From Pseudomonas bharatica CSV86 (GTDB lineage: Bacteria > Pseudomonadota > Gammaproteobacteria > Pseudomonadales > Pseudomonadaceae), in the NCBI RefSeq assembly GCF_000319305.2, contig NZ_AMWJ02000002.1, forward strand, positions 248,001-312,000: a stretch of 64,000 nucleotides of DNA, in the 5' to 3' direction. The notes under the pieces were generated by a model that saw only the letters and a list, made by a program, of their open reading frames with translations, did no database searches and was not told where the DNA came from. The position numbers and the translations under genes were made by a program. Positions 1 through 6,613 of this stretch are shown in pieces (position 1 is the stretch's first letter; each line of letters begins with the position of its first letter).

Positions 1-132
1 GTAGGCGACGAGCTCCTGAAGCACGTAGGCGACTGCGGCGGTGTGTGCCGCTGCCCTGAGTACGAAGACATCGAACCCTTCTGGATGTCGTGGGACGGCG
101 GATTCACCGATGAAAACCCGCCTACCCATTGA
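1..132 (+). CDS. 3' end of a phage hypothetical protein (partial)
   Basis: The window opens inside a reading frame that stays open for 43 codons and ends at TGA 130-132. The visible tail is acidic and has three closely spaced cysteines (DCGGVCRCPE), a pattern that could bind zinc, though this is inference. It lies just upstream of a run of overlapping small phage genes on the same strand. I do not recognise the family, and the start is outside the window. Confidence 0.5.
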   Translation, partial: VGDELLKHVGDCGGVCRCPEYEDIEPFWMSWDGGFTDENPPTH

Positions 133-182
133 ATGCCACTCCCACCACCACCCACCGAGTAACCCACCACCTGGAGGCGACC

Positions 183-602
183 ATGGGCGCACTTCGAGCA
201 GCACAATGGCAGTTTGACGAGGAGTTGCCTCCATCGGTGAGTGAGTCGCCGCAGGAGGCAGCAGAAAAGGCTTGGATCAGCAATGGCGTACCTGAGCTTA
301 TGGCCCGCCGGGATTACCTGTTTCAGCTCAAGGGTAAGCAAGTTGGCGTCGGGTATGAGCGCTTCGCCTTGGCGGTCGACGAATTCGTGATGAGCGAGCT
401 TGGCGCGCAGGGGGCAAGCCCTACAGTGCTGGGACGGCTCGTTCTGGCCGCGCTGGCCAAGTCCAGCAGCGAGGCAGCTTCGGCGGCGCAGGAGATGTTC
501 AACGCACCAAGCCATCAGGCGGTGCTTGAGCAACTGGCCATCGACCTCCTGACCCCCTTCGCCAAAGATGGAGTTCTGGCCCAAGCCGAGGAGGCGGAAT
601 GA
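183..602 (+). CDS. Phage hypothetical protein, 139 aa
   Basis: I chose ATG 183 because CTGGAGGCGACC supplies a strong ribosome binding site. An upstream TTG at 129 would extend the frame but has no such site. The protein is soluble, acidic and mostly helical, with no signal peptide or membrane segment. Its stop overlaps the next start as ATGA, so it is translationally coupled to the 64-aa gene that follows. Family not recognised. Position in the early region suggests a phage DNA-metabolism accessory, but no function can be read from the sequence. Confidence 0.65.
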   Translation: MGALRAAQWQFDEELPPSVSESPQEAAEKAWISNGVPELMARRDYLFQLKGKQVGVGYERFALAVDEFVMSELGAQGASPTVLGRLVLAALAKSSSEAASAAQEMFNAPSHQAVLEQLAIDLLTPFAKDGVLAQAEEAE

Positions 603-793
603 AAAGCCCTCACGTCCTGATCGACGAGGAACTTGAGGCCATGGCTCACCCTGAGACGCCACTGTCCTGGCAGGCCATGGTCCTCAAGCTCCTCACCGAA
701 ATGCTGGCCGACCAGCGCATCACCATCGAAGAGTTCAACCACTACTGCGGGCGCCTCAACAAGATTGTTGATGGGCGCAGGGAGGCTGCATGA
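599..793 (+). CDS. Small phage hypothetical protein, 64 aa
   Basis: A 64-residue acidic protein whose ATG overlaps the stop of the preceding gene (ATGA) and whose own stop overlaps the next ATG in the same way. That arrangement is the main support for it being real. It has no membrane segment, signal peptide or recognisable motif. Function unknown. Confidence 0.6.
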   Translation: MKSPHVLIDEELEAMAHPETPLSWQAMVLKLLTEMLADQRITIEEFNHYCGRLNKIVDGRREAA

Positions 794-963
794 CCACTCC
801 AATCGTTAAATCGCTGATCGACGAGCAGCTCGAGGACGCCAAAGCCGCCCAGGTCCGCGGCATCTTGCAACTCCCGGTCGGAATGCGCGTCGTTGACCTG
901 CCCTACCCGATCAAGGCCGACTGGCTGAAGCGCCGGCCGATCAACCTCGGTCGTCGACAGTGA
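790..963 (+). CDS. Small phage hypothetical protein, 57 aa
   Basis: Starts at ATG 790, overlapping the upstream stop by four bases, and runs 57 codons to TGA 961-963. The translation (MTTPIVKSLIDEQLEDAKAA at its start) is helical and charged. It is too short to place in a family. The unbroken chain of ATGA/GTGA overlaps on both sides supports a real coding sequence. Confidence 0.5.
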   Translation: MTTPIVKSLIDEQLEDAKAAQVRGILQLPVGMRVVDLPYPIKADWLKRRPINLGRRQ

Positions 964-1076
964 CCTCCTTCCAGCGGGCCCGCCGAATCGCCACCTGGCG
1001 CGGCTCGTTCTTCGCCATCACCTTCTTTGCTCTCTGGATGCTGCTGAGCTCGCTGGCTGGCGGCATCACTTCCTGA
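960..1076 (+). CDS. Very small phage membrane protein, 38 aa
   Basis: GTG 960 overlaps the previous stop (GTGA) and the frame gives 38 residues. After a basic N-terminus (TSFQRARRIATWRG) comes one hydrophobic segment of about 20 residues (FFAITFFALWMLLSSLAGG), so a single-pass inner-membrane peptide with its N-terminus inside is likely. Function unknown. No gene is seen between here and 1252. Confidence 0.4.
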   Translation: MTSFQRARRIATWRGSFFAITFFALWMLLSSLAGGITS

Positions 1077-1251
1077 ATCACACCCGAGCACGGCGGGCCC
1101 TTCGGGGATAACCGTACCCATTCGGGAGCGTAAGCCGGCAAGAGCGCGCAACCATCACCGGCAGCCAGGGCGTGGGCCAGCATACCTCCGTGCTTGCGTG
1201 ACCTGGCATTCCCCATCAATCGACAGCGCCAACCAGGCGAGAGGTACAGCA

Positions 1252-1983
1252 ATGTCCACCGACAACATGCGCATCTGGAGCCTGGTCGAAAAGACCAACA
1301 CCCAGTTCACGAAAAAGGCTGAGGTCAACGGCCAGAGCATCACCAGCCTGAACGGCACCGCCATGGTGATGAAGGCCACCGAGATGTTCGGTCCGATTGG
1401 CATCGGCTGGGGTTACAAGATCCTTGAAGAGCGCTTCGATGAAGGTCACGAAATATTCGCTGGCGAAGGCGAAAAACGCATCTGCCTGGGCCGCGAGATC
1501 GGCCACACCATCAGGATCTCCCTCTGGTTCATACAGAACGGCCAGCGCGGGGAAGTCGAGCAGTACGGCTGCACGCGCTACCAGTACAAGACCCGCTACG
1601 GCATGACAACCGACGGCGAGGCCCCGAAGAAATCGCTAACCGACGCAGTCAAGAAGGCCCTCTCCATGTTGGGCTTCAGCGCCGATGTGTTCCTCGGAAT
1701 GTTCGATGACCAAAACTACGTTCAGCAACTGCAGGCGGAGGAAGCCATCGAGTCGGCCGAGGACCGCCAGGTGGAGGTTGAACGCCAGCAAGAAGAGCGC
1801 CTGACCTTCATCAAAAACACGATTGAAACGATGAAAACCGCGCTCACCCCGCAGGAGCGCAAGAAGATTCATGACCACGCAGTACGCAGGCTCATCGGTC
1901 GAAGAGACGAACGAGGCGCCGCACGAATTTCACTGGAACTCAAAAACCTGGAAGCAGGCAAAACCGGAGAGGAAGCAGCATGA
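1252..1983 (+). CDS. Probable phage single-strand annealing/recombination protein (Rad52-like)
   Basis: 243 aa, with ATG 1252 chosen over an in-frame upstream GTG because the protein then begins at the conserved-looking MSTDNMRIWSLVEKTN. The centre has the pattern TDGEAPKKSLTDAVKKALSMLGF. A 'T-D-A-x-K-x-A-L' helix after a glycine-rich stretch is typical of Rad52/Rad22-type annealing proteins, where it lies in the DNA-binding fold. The C-terminal 70 residues are a charged coiled coil. The stop overlaps the start of the Gp157 gene. Such pairs occur in early regions of temperate siphophages, where the annealing protein would serve homologous recombination of phage DNA. The family call is from motif resemblance only. 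Confidence 0.5.
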   Translation: MSTDNMRIWSLVEKTNTQFTKKAEVNGQSITSLNGTAMVMKATEMFGPIGIGWGYKILEERFDEGHEIFAGEGEKRICLGREIGHTIRISLWFIQNGQRGEVEQYGCTRYQYKTRYGMTTDGEAPKKSLTDAVKKALSMLGFSADVFLGMFDDQNYVQQLQAEEAIESAEDRQVEVERQQEERLTFIKNTIETMKTALTPQERKKIHDHAVRRLIGRRDERGAARISLELKNLEAGKTGEEAA

Positions 1984-2543
1984 CCCAACTCTACAAGCTG
2001 ACTGGCCAGATGGCTGAACTGGCCGCAATGTGCGACACGGATGACGAAGGCCTGAAGCAAGCCATTCAAGACACCATGGCCGGCATCCAGGGTGAGTTCG
2101 AAGAAAAGGCCGATAGCATCGTCATGCTCCGCCGGAACATCGAAGGCGATATCGGCGCCATCACTGCCGAGATCGATCGCCTGACCGAGTTGAAGCGCAT
2201 CAAGACCAACAGCGTTGTGCAGATGACCGATTACCTGCGCCGGAACATGGAGGCCGCCGATCTGAAAACGATCAAGCGCCCCCTGTTCACGATCAGCCTC
2301 GCGATAGGCAAGGAGAAAGTGATCGTCGACAACGAACAGGCAGTGCCGGACGAGCTGACGTCGGTAGTGACCAAAATCGCACCGGACAAGAACGCCATTG
2401 CAGCCAAGCTGAAAGCGAATCGCGAACACAACGAGTCCGTCCGCAAACGAATGGCAGCCGGCGAAGACTGCGAGCACGAACTGATTCCTGAGCCGACCTG
2501 GGCCCATCTGGAGCGTGGCGAGAGCTCGATCCGTATCAAGTGA
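1980..2543 (+). CDS. Siphovirus Gp157-family protein
   Basis: 187 aa. The order of features matches the Gp157 family, first described from a streptococcal phage protein linked to superinfection resistance: an N-terminal LYKLTGQ segment, an acidic DDEGLKQAI stretch, a GEFEEKADSI helix, a coiled coil (about residues 45-85), then a short beta-rich tail with FTISLAIGKEKVIVD. ATG 1980 overlaps the stop of the Rad52-like gene, so the two are coupled. Molecular role in this phage is unknown. The family is usually found beside recombination genes, as here. Confidence 0.75.
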   Translation: MTQLYKLTGQMAELAAMCDTDDEGLKQAIQDTMAGIQGEFEEKADSIVMLRRNIEGDIGAITAEIDRLTELKRIKTNSVVQMTDYLRRNMEAADLKTIKRPLFTISLAIGKEKVIVDNEQAVPDELTSVVTKIAPDKNAIAAKLKANREHNESVRKRMAAGEDCEHELIPEPTWAHLERGESSIRIK

Positions 2544-2550
2544 GGTGATC

Positions 2551-3081
2551 ATGAGCAACAACTACATCCTCGCCGGCGCCGAGCGCCAGGCTCAACTGGA
2601 GGCAGCGAAAGCTGCCTTCTTTGCATCTGGCGGATCAATTGCGGTGATCGCGGGTTGCTCATTCACTCCTCGCCCGATGCGCTCCCACCCGCAGCCCTTC
2701 ATAAAACCGAAGCAGCCTGAAAAGCCTGAGCAAAAGCCGAGCTCCAGCCGACGCGCAATCGCGGAGCGAAACGAAAGAATCGCTGAATTGGCTGAGACAA
2801 TGACCTGTAACCAGGCGGCTGAGGAAATGGGAATTTCCTCGAAGTCGATCCGTGATATCGCATTCAGGCTTGGTATCAAATTCCTGCCAGCACCGACCGG
2901 GAGAGCGCCGAGGCCTGCATCTGAGTTCACCGCAATGGCTGAGCGGATCGAGGCCTTGGGCAAGATCGGAGTGAGCAAGGTTCGCGCGGCGAAACATCTT
3001 GGCATCACGCCAAGACTCCTTTCGCGGATCGCCAAGGAGTTCGGCATCGACTTCCCAGGTCATGGTAAGAAGCCAAAATGA
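2551..3081 (+). CDS. Phage HTH-containing DNA-binding protein
   Basis: 176 aa from ATG 2551, preceded by GTGAGGTGATC. There are two helix-turn-helix-like segments: TCNQAAEEMGISSKSIRDIA (about residues 90-110) and VSKVRAAKHLGITPRLLSRI (about 142-162). They are joined by a Pro/Ala/Arg-rich linker, and a proline/lysine-rich stretch precedes them. This suggests a sequence-specific DNA-binding protein, perhaps a regulator of the early operon. The stop overlaps the start of the next small gene. Family name not recognised. Confidence 0.6.
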   Translation: MSNNYILAGAERQAQLEAAKAAFFASGGSIAVIAGCSFTPRPMRSHPQPFIKPKQPEKPEQKPSSSRRAIAERNERIAELAETMTCNQAAEEMGISSKSIRDIAFRLGIKFLPAPTGRAPRPASEFTAMAERIEALGKIGVSKVRAAKHLGITPRLLSRIAKEFGIDFPGHGKKPK

Positions 3082-3248
3082 TCCAGGAATTTCGCCGGAA
3101 CGATGCAATCAAGGCTGTCAAATACGCCGCCCAGATGGCAATAGCCACAGGATGCCCGTGGGGCGTCTACCGCAACTTCAAGACATCCATTATTGCCATG
3201 CCGACCCTCAAAGCCAAGAAGGACGCTCTTGAGGTCTGCACGCCATGA
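3078..3248 (+). CDS. Small phage hypothetical protein, 56 aa
   Basis: ATG 3078 overlaps the preceding stop (ATGA). The 56-codon frame ends at TGA 3246-3248. The product is basic with two cysteines and no membrane segment. Supported only by coupling and by the continuous gene chain. Function unknown. Confidence 0.45.
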   Translation: MIQEFRRNDAIKAVKYAAQMAIATGCPWGVYRNFKTSIIAMPTLKAKKDALEVCTP

Positions 3249-3341
3249 GGAGCATCCACAAGCTCACGCAGTCCCGACGCCGGCAACTGCATGTTCATCT
3301 TCCGCCCAGCGGGCTGTTAGAGCAAAAACAGGAGCTGATCA

Positions 3342-3530
3342 ATGCGAGTCGACCTTCCGGGCCAGATCGATCTGCCCATTCAGGTTGCGCATCAAGCGCC
3401 GGCGGCAGCGACCGGCAGCAAGGAAGAGTTGGCTGAGCGCATTGCGAGAGCGCTGGTCAAGTACGACACAAACCCGTCCTCGGCGCTCTGGATCGAAATT
3501 CAGGCCTGCGCCAACGCCATCCTCAAGTAG
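3342..3530 (+). CDS. Small phage hypothetical protein, 62 aa
   Basis: ATG 3342 follows a good ribosome binding site (CAGGAGCTGATCA). The protein is helical (EELAERIARALVKYDTNPSS), soluble and without recognised motifs. A second frame starting at ATG 3245 overlaps it, but its Arg/Ser/Gly-rich product looks non-coding. The gene sits immediately upstream of the first DGR target gene. Confidence 0.5.
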   Translation: MRVDLPGQIDLPIQVAHQAPAAATGSKEELAERIARALVKYDTNPSSALWIEIQACANAILK

Positions 3531-3548
3531 CCATGCCCCTCAAAAAAA

Positions 3549-3576
3549 ACGCCGCATCCAGCCATGGAAGGCGGCG
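3549..3576. other. Leader hairpin upstream of DGR target 1
   Basis: CGCCGC (3550-3555) can pair with GCGGCG (3571-3576), leaving a loop of about 15 nt. It sits just ahead of the GGAG site and ATG 3595. An A8 tract precedes it, so on the minus strand it would also resemble a Rho-independent terminator. Similar short GC palindromes precede several other genes of this phage. Confidence 0.35.
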
Positions 3577-3594
3577 ATCACCCTGGAGAAACAC

Positions 3595-4071
3595 ATGAGC
3601 CAAGTAAATCAGCAAGTCATCGCCGCATCCGAACTCCCCGCCCTGGGCCAGCCGCTTCTCGGGGGCGTCTTCGCTGCCCGCTACTGGCTCAACGGCCAAG
3701 AGCGCGCCCTGATCCTGCTCTCCGACGAGTTCGAAGGTCCCTGGGGTGAGTATGGCGTCGAGATCGCCGGCGCCAGCAGCTACAGCGATGGCCACGCCAA
3801 CACTCTGGCCATGGTCGAAGGCGGTAGCGAGATTGCCAAAAAGGCGCTGGAGCTGGATGCGTACATCCCGTCCTGCCTTGAAGGCCAGCTGCTGATGGCG
3901 GCCAAGGCCGATGGACTGGTGACCCTGCGAGAGGATCGCTGGCACTGGCTGAGTTCGCAGTACTCAGCCCACGACGCCTTCAGCATGGACGTCGAAGATG
4001 GCTGGCTCGACGACTACGGCAAGGACATCGTGCGTCTCGTGCGCCCCGTCCGCAGCCGAATTATCCAGTAA
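3595..4071 (+). CDS. DGR target protein 1 (DUF1566/Lcl-like C-type lectin fold, variable C-terminus)
   Basis: 158 aa from ATG 3595 (GGAG 8 nt upstream). The last third, residues 121-154, is encoded by the variable repeat. It carries the family-like pattern WHWLSSQYSA...DVEDGW...RLVRPVR, resembling the DUF1566/Lcl domain used as a ligand-binding scaffold by many DGR targets. Relative to the template, all eight AAC codons are changed (to His, Asp, Ser, Asp, Asp, Tyr, Asp and Ile), placing variation on predicted binding-loop residues. The N-terminal part shares a module (GG-F...DGHANT) with target 2. No signal peptide or membrane segment is present. The ligand is unknown. Its place in an early-gene block, not a tail operon, is unusual. 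Confidence 0.85.
   Translation: MSQVNQQVIAASELPALGQPLLGGVFAARYWLNGQERALILLSDEFEGPWGEYGVEIAGASSYSDGHANTLAMVEGGSEIAKKALELDAYIPSCLEGQLLMAAKADGLVTLREDRWHWLSSQYSAHDAFSMDVEDGWLDDYGKDIVRLVRPVRSRIIQ
3955..4055 (+). repeat. DGR variable repeat VR1
   Basis: These 101 bp align without gaps to the template at 5347-5447. There are 12 differences. Eleven are at template adenines (A to G, T or C), and one is T to G within the codon that is TTC in the template and GTC here. The last 23 bp (4033-4055), GC-rich and with only one adenine, are identical in both VRs and the template, as expected for the initiation-of-mutagenic-homing segment. Confidence 0.95.
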
Positions 4072-4192
4072 TTCACTCCTTCATTCCTTTCCCTTGCAGG
4101 TGATTCCGGGTTCGTCAGAATGGCGATCAGACCAGAAGCACGCCGGGAAGCGCCGGCCGCCTGCCCCCTTATCTCGCTCACAGGAGCACCCA

Positions 4193-4780
4193 ATGCAAGC
4201 GAATCAACTGACAACCTACACCCGGGGCGACTTAACGATCAGCAGTCCTGACGAAGGTGTGGTGCTGAAGCTGGCAACACTCGCCATTGCCGCGGCGCCG
4301 GCCATCTCCGCAAACGGCGCGCCGCCAGTTGGTGAGTACTGGCCGGGTGAAGGTGGAGTAAATGGCGGACTCTTCCCGGGCGACGGGAAGCCGTACTACC
4401 TGATCGTGCCGACCGGCGCCGACGCTGAAGCCAAGCTCGAATTCGGCAGCTACGGCAAAGAGCTCGATGGTGCAGAGAGTCCGCATGACGGAATGACGAA
4501 CACCGCTGACCTGGTCGAAACTGACAACGACTACCCGGCGGCACGATTCTGCGCGAAGTTCGAGCGGGATGGGCATAACGACTTCTATCTGATGGCGCGG
4601 CGCGAAGCATCCTTCCTGGAGATCACTGTTCCACACCTGTTCTCCAAGGACTACCACTGGACGAGCACGCAGTACTCAGCCAACGGCGCCTACAGCATGG
4701 ACGTCGAAGATGGCTGGCTCAGCAAGCACGGCAAGGACAACGAGCGTCTCGTGCGCCCCGTCCGCAGAAAATACTTCTGA
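4193..4780 (+). CDS. DGR target protein 2 (DUF1566/Lcl-like C-type lectin fold, variable C-terminus)
   Basis: 195 aa from ATG 4193 with AGGAG nearby. Earlier in-frame ATGs fall inside target 1. The C-terminal module reads YHWTSTQYSANGAYSMDVED...RLVRPVRR, the same scaffold as target 1, with residues 159-192 encoded by VR2. The upstream part (VGEYW...GGLFPGDGKPYYLIVPTG) matches the DUF1566-type pattern of a Gly/Asp-rich beta fold. Variation relative to the template is lighter than in target 1: seven adenines changed and two AAC codons unaltered. No secretion signal is seen. Two targets served by one template imply two independently diversified ligand-binding proteins. Ligands unknown. Confidence 0.85.
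   Translation: MQANQLTTYTRGDLTISSPDEGVVLKLATLAIAAAPAISANGAPPVGEYWPGEGGVNGGLFPGDGKPYYLIVPTGADAEAKLEFGSYGKELDGAESPHDGMTNTADLVETDNDYPAARFCAKFERDGHNDFYLMARREASFLEITVPHLFSKDYHWTSTQYSANGAYSMDVEDGWLSKHGKDNERLVRPVRRKYF
4668..4768 (+). repeat. DGR variable repeat VR2
   Basis: 101 bp aligning without gaps to 5348-5448. Nine differences: seven at template adenines, one T to G (the same TTC to GTC change as in VR1) and one C to G (AAC to AAG). The terminal GC-rich 23 bp (4745-4767) are invariant. Confidence 0.95.
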
Positions 4781-4800
4781 TACTTCACTTCTTCATTCAT

Positions 4801-4816
4801 GGGCGCCTCGGCGCCC
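4801..4816. other. Perfect GC palindrome between VR2 and avd
   Basis: GGGCGC CTCG GCGCCC forms a 6-bp GC stem with a 4-nt loop, 33 nt after the end of VR2 and 22 nt before the avd start. A GC-rich hairpin just 3' of the variable repeat is a known retrohoming determinant in the Bordetella phage DGR. Here the same kind of palindrome also precedes several non-DGR genes, so it may instead be an intergenic leader or weak terminator (TCGCTTTT follows). Confidence 0.5.
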
Positions 4817-4837
4817 TCGCTTTTCGAGGATGCCAGG

Positions 4838-5191
4838 ATGGCACTGCATACGGATTTGGAAATCCACAAGGTTGCTGAGGAACTGCTCGGGCTTGCGCTC
4901 GACCTGGTCAGGAATATCCCGCGCGACCTGAAACAGGTCGTCGGCTCAAAGATCCGCGACGAGTGCCTGCAAGTGCTCGTGCTGATCGGTCGGGCGAACA
5001 TGAGCCGGGATCGTCTCAATCACCTCAACCAACTGCTCGAAAGCGTCTGGATGCTGAACTACCTGCTGCGTGCCCTCACCAACAAGGGCTTCATCAGCAA
5101 AGGCCAGCACGCCACGGCAATGAAGCTCACGGCCTCTGTCGGCCGCCAGGCGAACGCCTGGAAGAAATCCGCAACCGCGCCCGCTGCTTGA
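4838..5191 (+). CDS. avd: DGR accessory variability determinant (Avd)
   Basis: 117 aa from ATG 4838, preceded by GAGGATGCCAGG; an in-frame ATG at 4799 would place the leader hairpin inside the gene. The protein is almost entirely helical and positively charged (LEIHKVAEELLGLALDLVRN, IPRDLKQVVGSKIRDECLQV, a central LNHLNQLLESVWMLNYLLRA helix, then KGFISKGQHATAM). This matches the four-helix-bundle Avd family in length and helix order. Avd forms a basic pentameric barrel that binds the reverse transcriptase and template RNA and is needed for mutagenic cDNA synthesis. It lies between the second target and the template repeat, the usual DGR position. Confidence 0.85.
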   Translation: MALHTDLEIHKVAEELLGLALDLVRNIPRDLKQVVGSKIRDECLQVLVLIGRANMSRDRLNHLNQLLESVWMLNYLLRALTNKGFISKGQHATAMKLTASVGRQANAWKKSATAPAA

Positions 5192-5346
5192 GGGTCAAGG
5201 CCCTTCTGCCTGTGCGCTAAATCTGGTCGTGCCGCTGTCCTGTGGACACCGCCATGCGCACCACGGAAACCGCCGGCTGATGCCGAAAGGTCCGGCGCAG
5301 TTACCGGGCTGAGCAATCGTCCCGGCAATGTAAATAGCACGACAGG

Positions 5347-5447
5347 TCGCAGTACTCAGCCAACAACGCCTACAACATGGACTTCGAAGATGGCTGGCTC
5401 AACAACAACGACAAGAACAACGAGCGTCTCGTGCGCCCCGTCCGCAG
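5347..5447 (+). repeat. DGR template repeat (TR) region
   Basis: Non-coding donor repeat between avd and the reverse transcriptase, 39 nt before the RT start codon. It has eight AAC codons in the frame corresponding to the targets, the classic design: mutating both adenines of AAC gives many amino acids but no stop codon. About 30 adenines are present, while the invariant 3' segment has almost none. Transcribed RNA from about 5192 through this region into the RT gene would be the template. The 155 nt ahead of it (5192-5346) contain no gene. Confidence 0.95.
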
Positions 5448-5485
5448 ATTTACCCGTTGCGAGCTTCACATTCGAGGAGCTAACC

Positions 5486-6547
5486 ATGGCCTACTACGAT
5501 TGCCGGCGGCACAAGCGGAACACCGCAAGCGCCAGGCGCTTCGAGCAGGACATGGAAACCAATCTCCTCGACCTATTCGACGAGCTCCAGGCTGGAACCT
5601 ACCAGCCTGGCCGCTCAATCTGTTTCGTGGTCACCAGACCAAAGGCCCGCGAGGTGTGGGCCGCCGAGTTCCGCGACCGCATCGTGCACCACCTGCTGTA
5701 CAACCGCATCGGCTCCGCCATAGAGCGCAGCTTCATAGCGGACAGCTGCGCCTGTATCCCCGGGCGCGGCACACTGTACGCCGGTAAGCGGATGGAGGCT
5801 AAGGTACGAAGCCAGACCCAGAACTGGGCGCGACCTGGCTTCTACCTGAAGTGCGACCTCGCCAACTTCTTCGTGTCCATCGACAAGAGGGTGCTGGCCG
5901 GGCAGCTGGAGAGGCGGATCAGCGATCCGTGGTGGCGCGCGCTGGCCCTACAGGTGCTCTGGCACGATCCGCGAGACGACTACGAGATCCGCAGCCCACG
6001 GCACCTATTCAACCGGGTGCCGCAGTATAAGCGACTCACGACCCAGCCTGCGCACCTCGGGCTACCGATAGGCAACCTGTCCTCGCAGTTCTTCGCCAAC
6101 GTATATCTCGACGCCCTGGATCAGTTCTGCAAGCACGAGTTGAAGGTCCGACACTACATCCGCTACGTCGATGATTTCGTGCTCTTGCACGAATCGCCGC
6201 AGCAGCTCAACGAGTGGCTGTTCCGGGTCGAGCAGTTCCTCCCCGGCTTGGGCGCCAAGCTCAACCCGGCGAAGACGATCCTGCAGCCCATCGACCGCGG
6301 CATCGACTTCGTCGGGCACGTGATCAAGCCCTGGCGGCGCACGACCAGGAAGAAGTCGGTAGCCCAGGCGCTGAAGCGAACGGCGGCGGTACCGCCGGAG
6401 AACCTGCGCGAGACCGCCAACAGCTACTTCGGCTTGCTCAGCCAGGCCAGTCACAGCCAGCGCGACCGTGCCGCACTGGCAAACCTCGTTCTTCGCCGCG
6501 GGCATGTCGTCAACGGCGATCTCACCAAGACCTATCAAAAACGGTAG
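5486..6547 (+). CDS. DGR reverse transcriptase
   Basis: 353 aa from ATG 5486 (GAGGAGCTAACC upstream). It contains the catalytic RYVDD (residues 226-230) and, before it, LPIGNLSSQFFANVYLDALD. The I-G-N-L-S-S-Q stretch (195-201) is the DGR hallmark in place of the QG motif of retroviral and group II intron enzymes. Further family motifs are AREVWAAEFRDRIVHHLLYN and FIADSCACIPGRGT near the N-terminus, and FLGH-like IDFVGHVIKP in the thumb. The enzyme copies the template RNA with random misincorporation at adenines; with Avd, the cDNA replaces the variable repeats. Length and motif order are full and normal. Confidence 0.95.
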   Translation: MAYYDCRRHKRNTASARRFEQDMETNLLDLFDELQAGTYQPGRSICFVVTRPKAREVWAAEFRDRIVHHLLYNRIGSAIERSFIADSCACIPGRGTLYAGKRMEAKVRSQTQNWARPGFYLKCDLANFFVSIDKRVLAGQLERRISDPWWRALALQVLWHDPRDDYEIRSPRHLFNRVPQYKRLTTQPAHLGLPIGNLSSQFFANVYLDALDQFCKHELKVRHYIRYVDDFVLLHESPQQLNEWLFRVEQFLPGLGAKLNPAKTILQPIDRGIDFVGHVIKPWRRTTRKKSVAQALKRTAAVPPENLRETANSYFGLLSQASHSQRDRAALANLVLRRGHVVNGDLTKTYQKR

Positions 6548-6613
6548 CGCTGCCCGCCAGCGCCTTCCCCTCTCAAACGATAACGAATCACGCCGCCCAG
6601 GCGAGGACCGCCC

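Noticed and set aside
3245..3436. 63-codon frame starting at an ATGA overlap
   Set aside because: It overlaps the better supported 62-aa gene at 3342, and its product is Arg/Ser/Gly-rich without structure; the overlap start is probably chance.
3193..3594. Upstream extension of DGR target 1 to an ATG at 3193
   Set aside because: The extension would be Arg/Ser/Pro-rich and would overlap two small genes; ATG 3595 has the ribosome binding site and starts the plausible fold.
4801..4816. Palindrome after VR2 as a proven DGR retrohoming hairpin
   Set aside because: Position fits, but similar palindromes precede non-DGR genes of this phage and VR1 lacks an equally clear one, so I report it only as a candidate.
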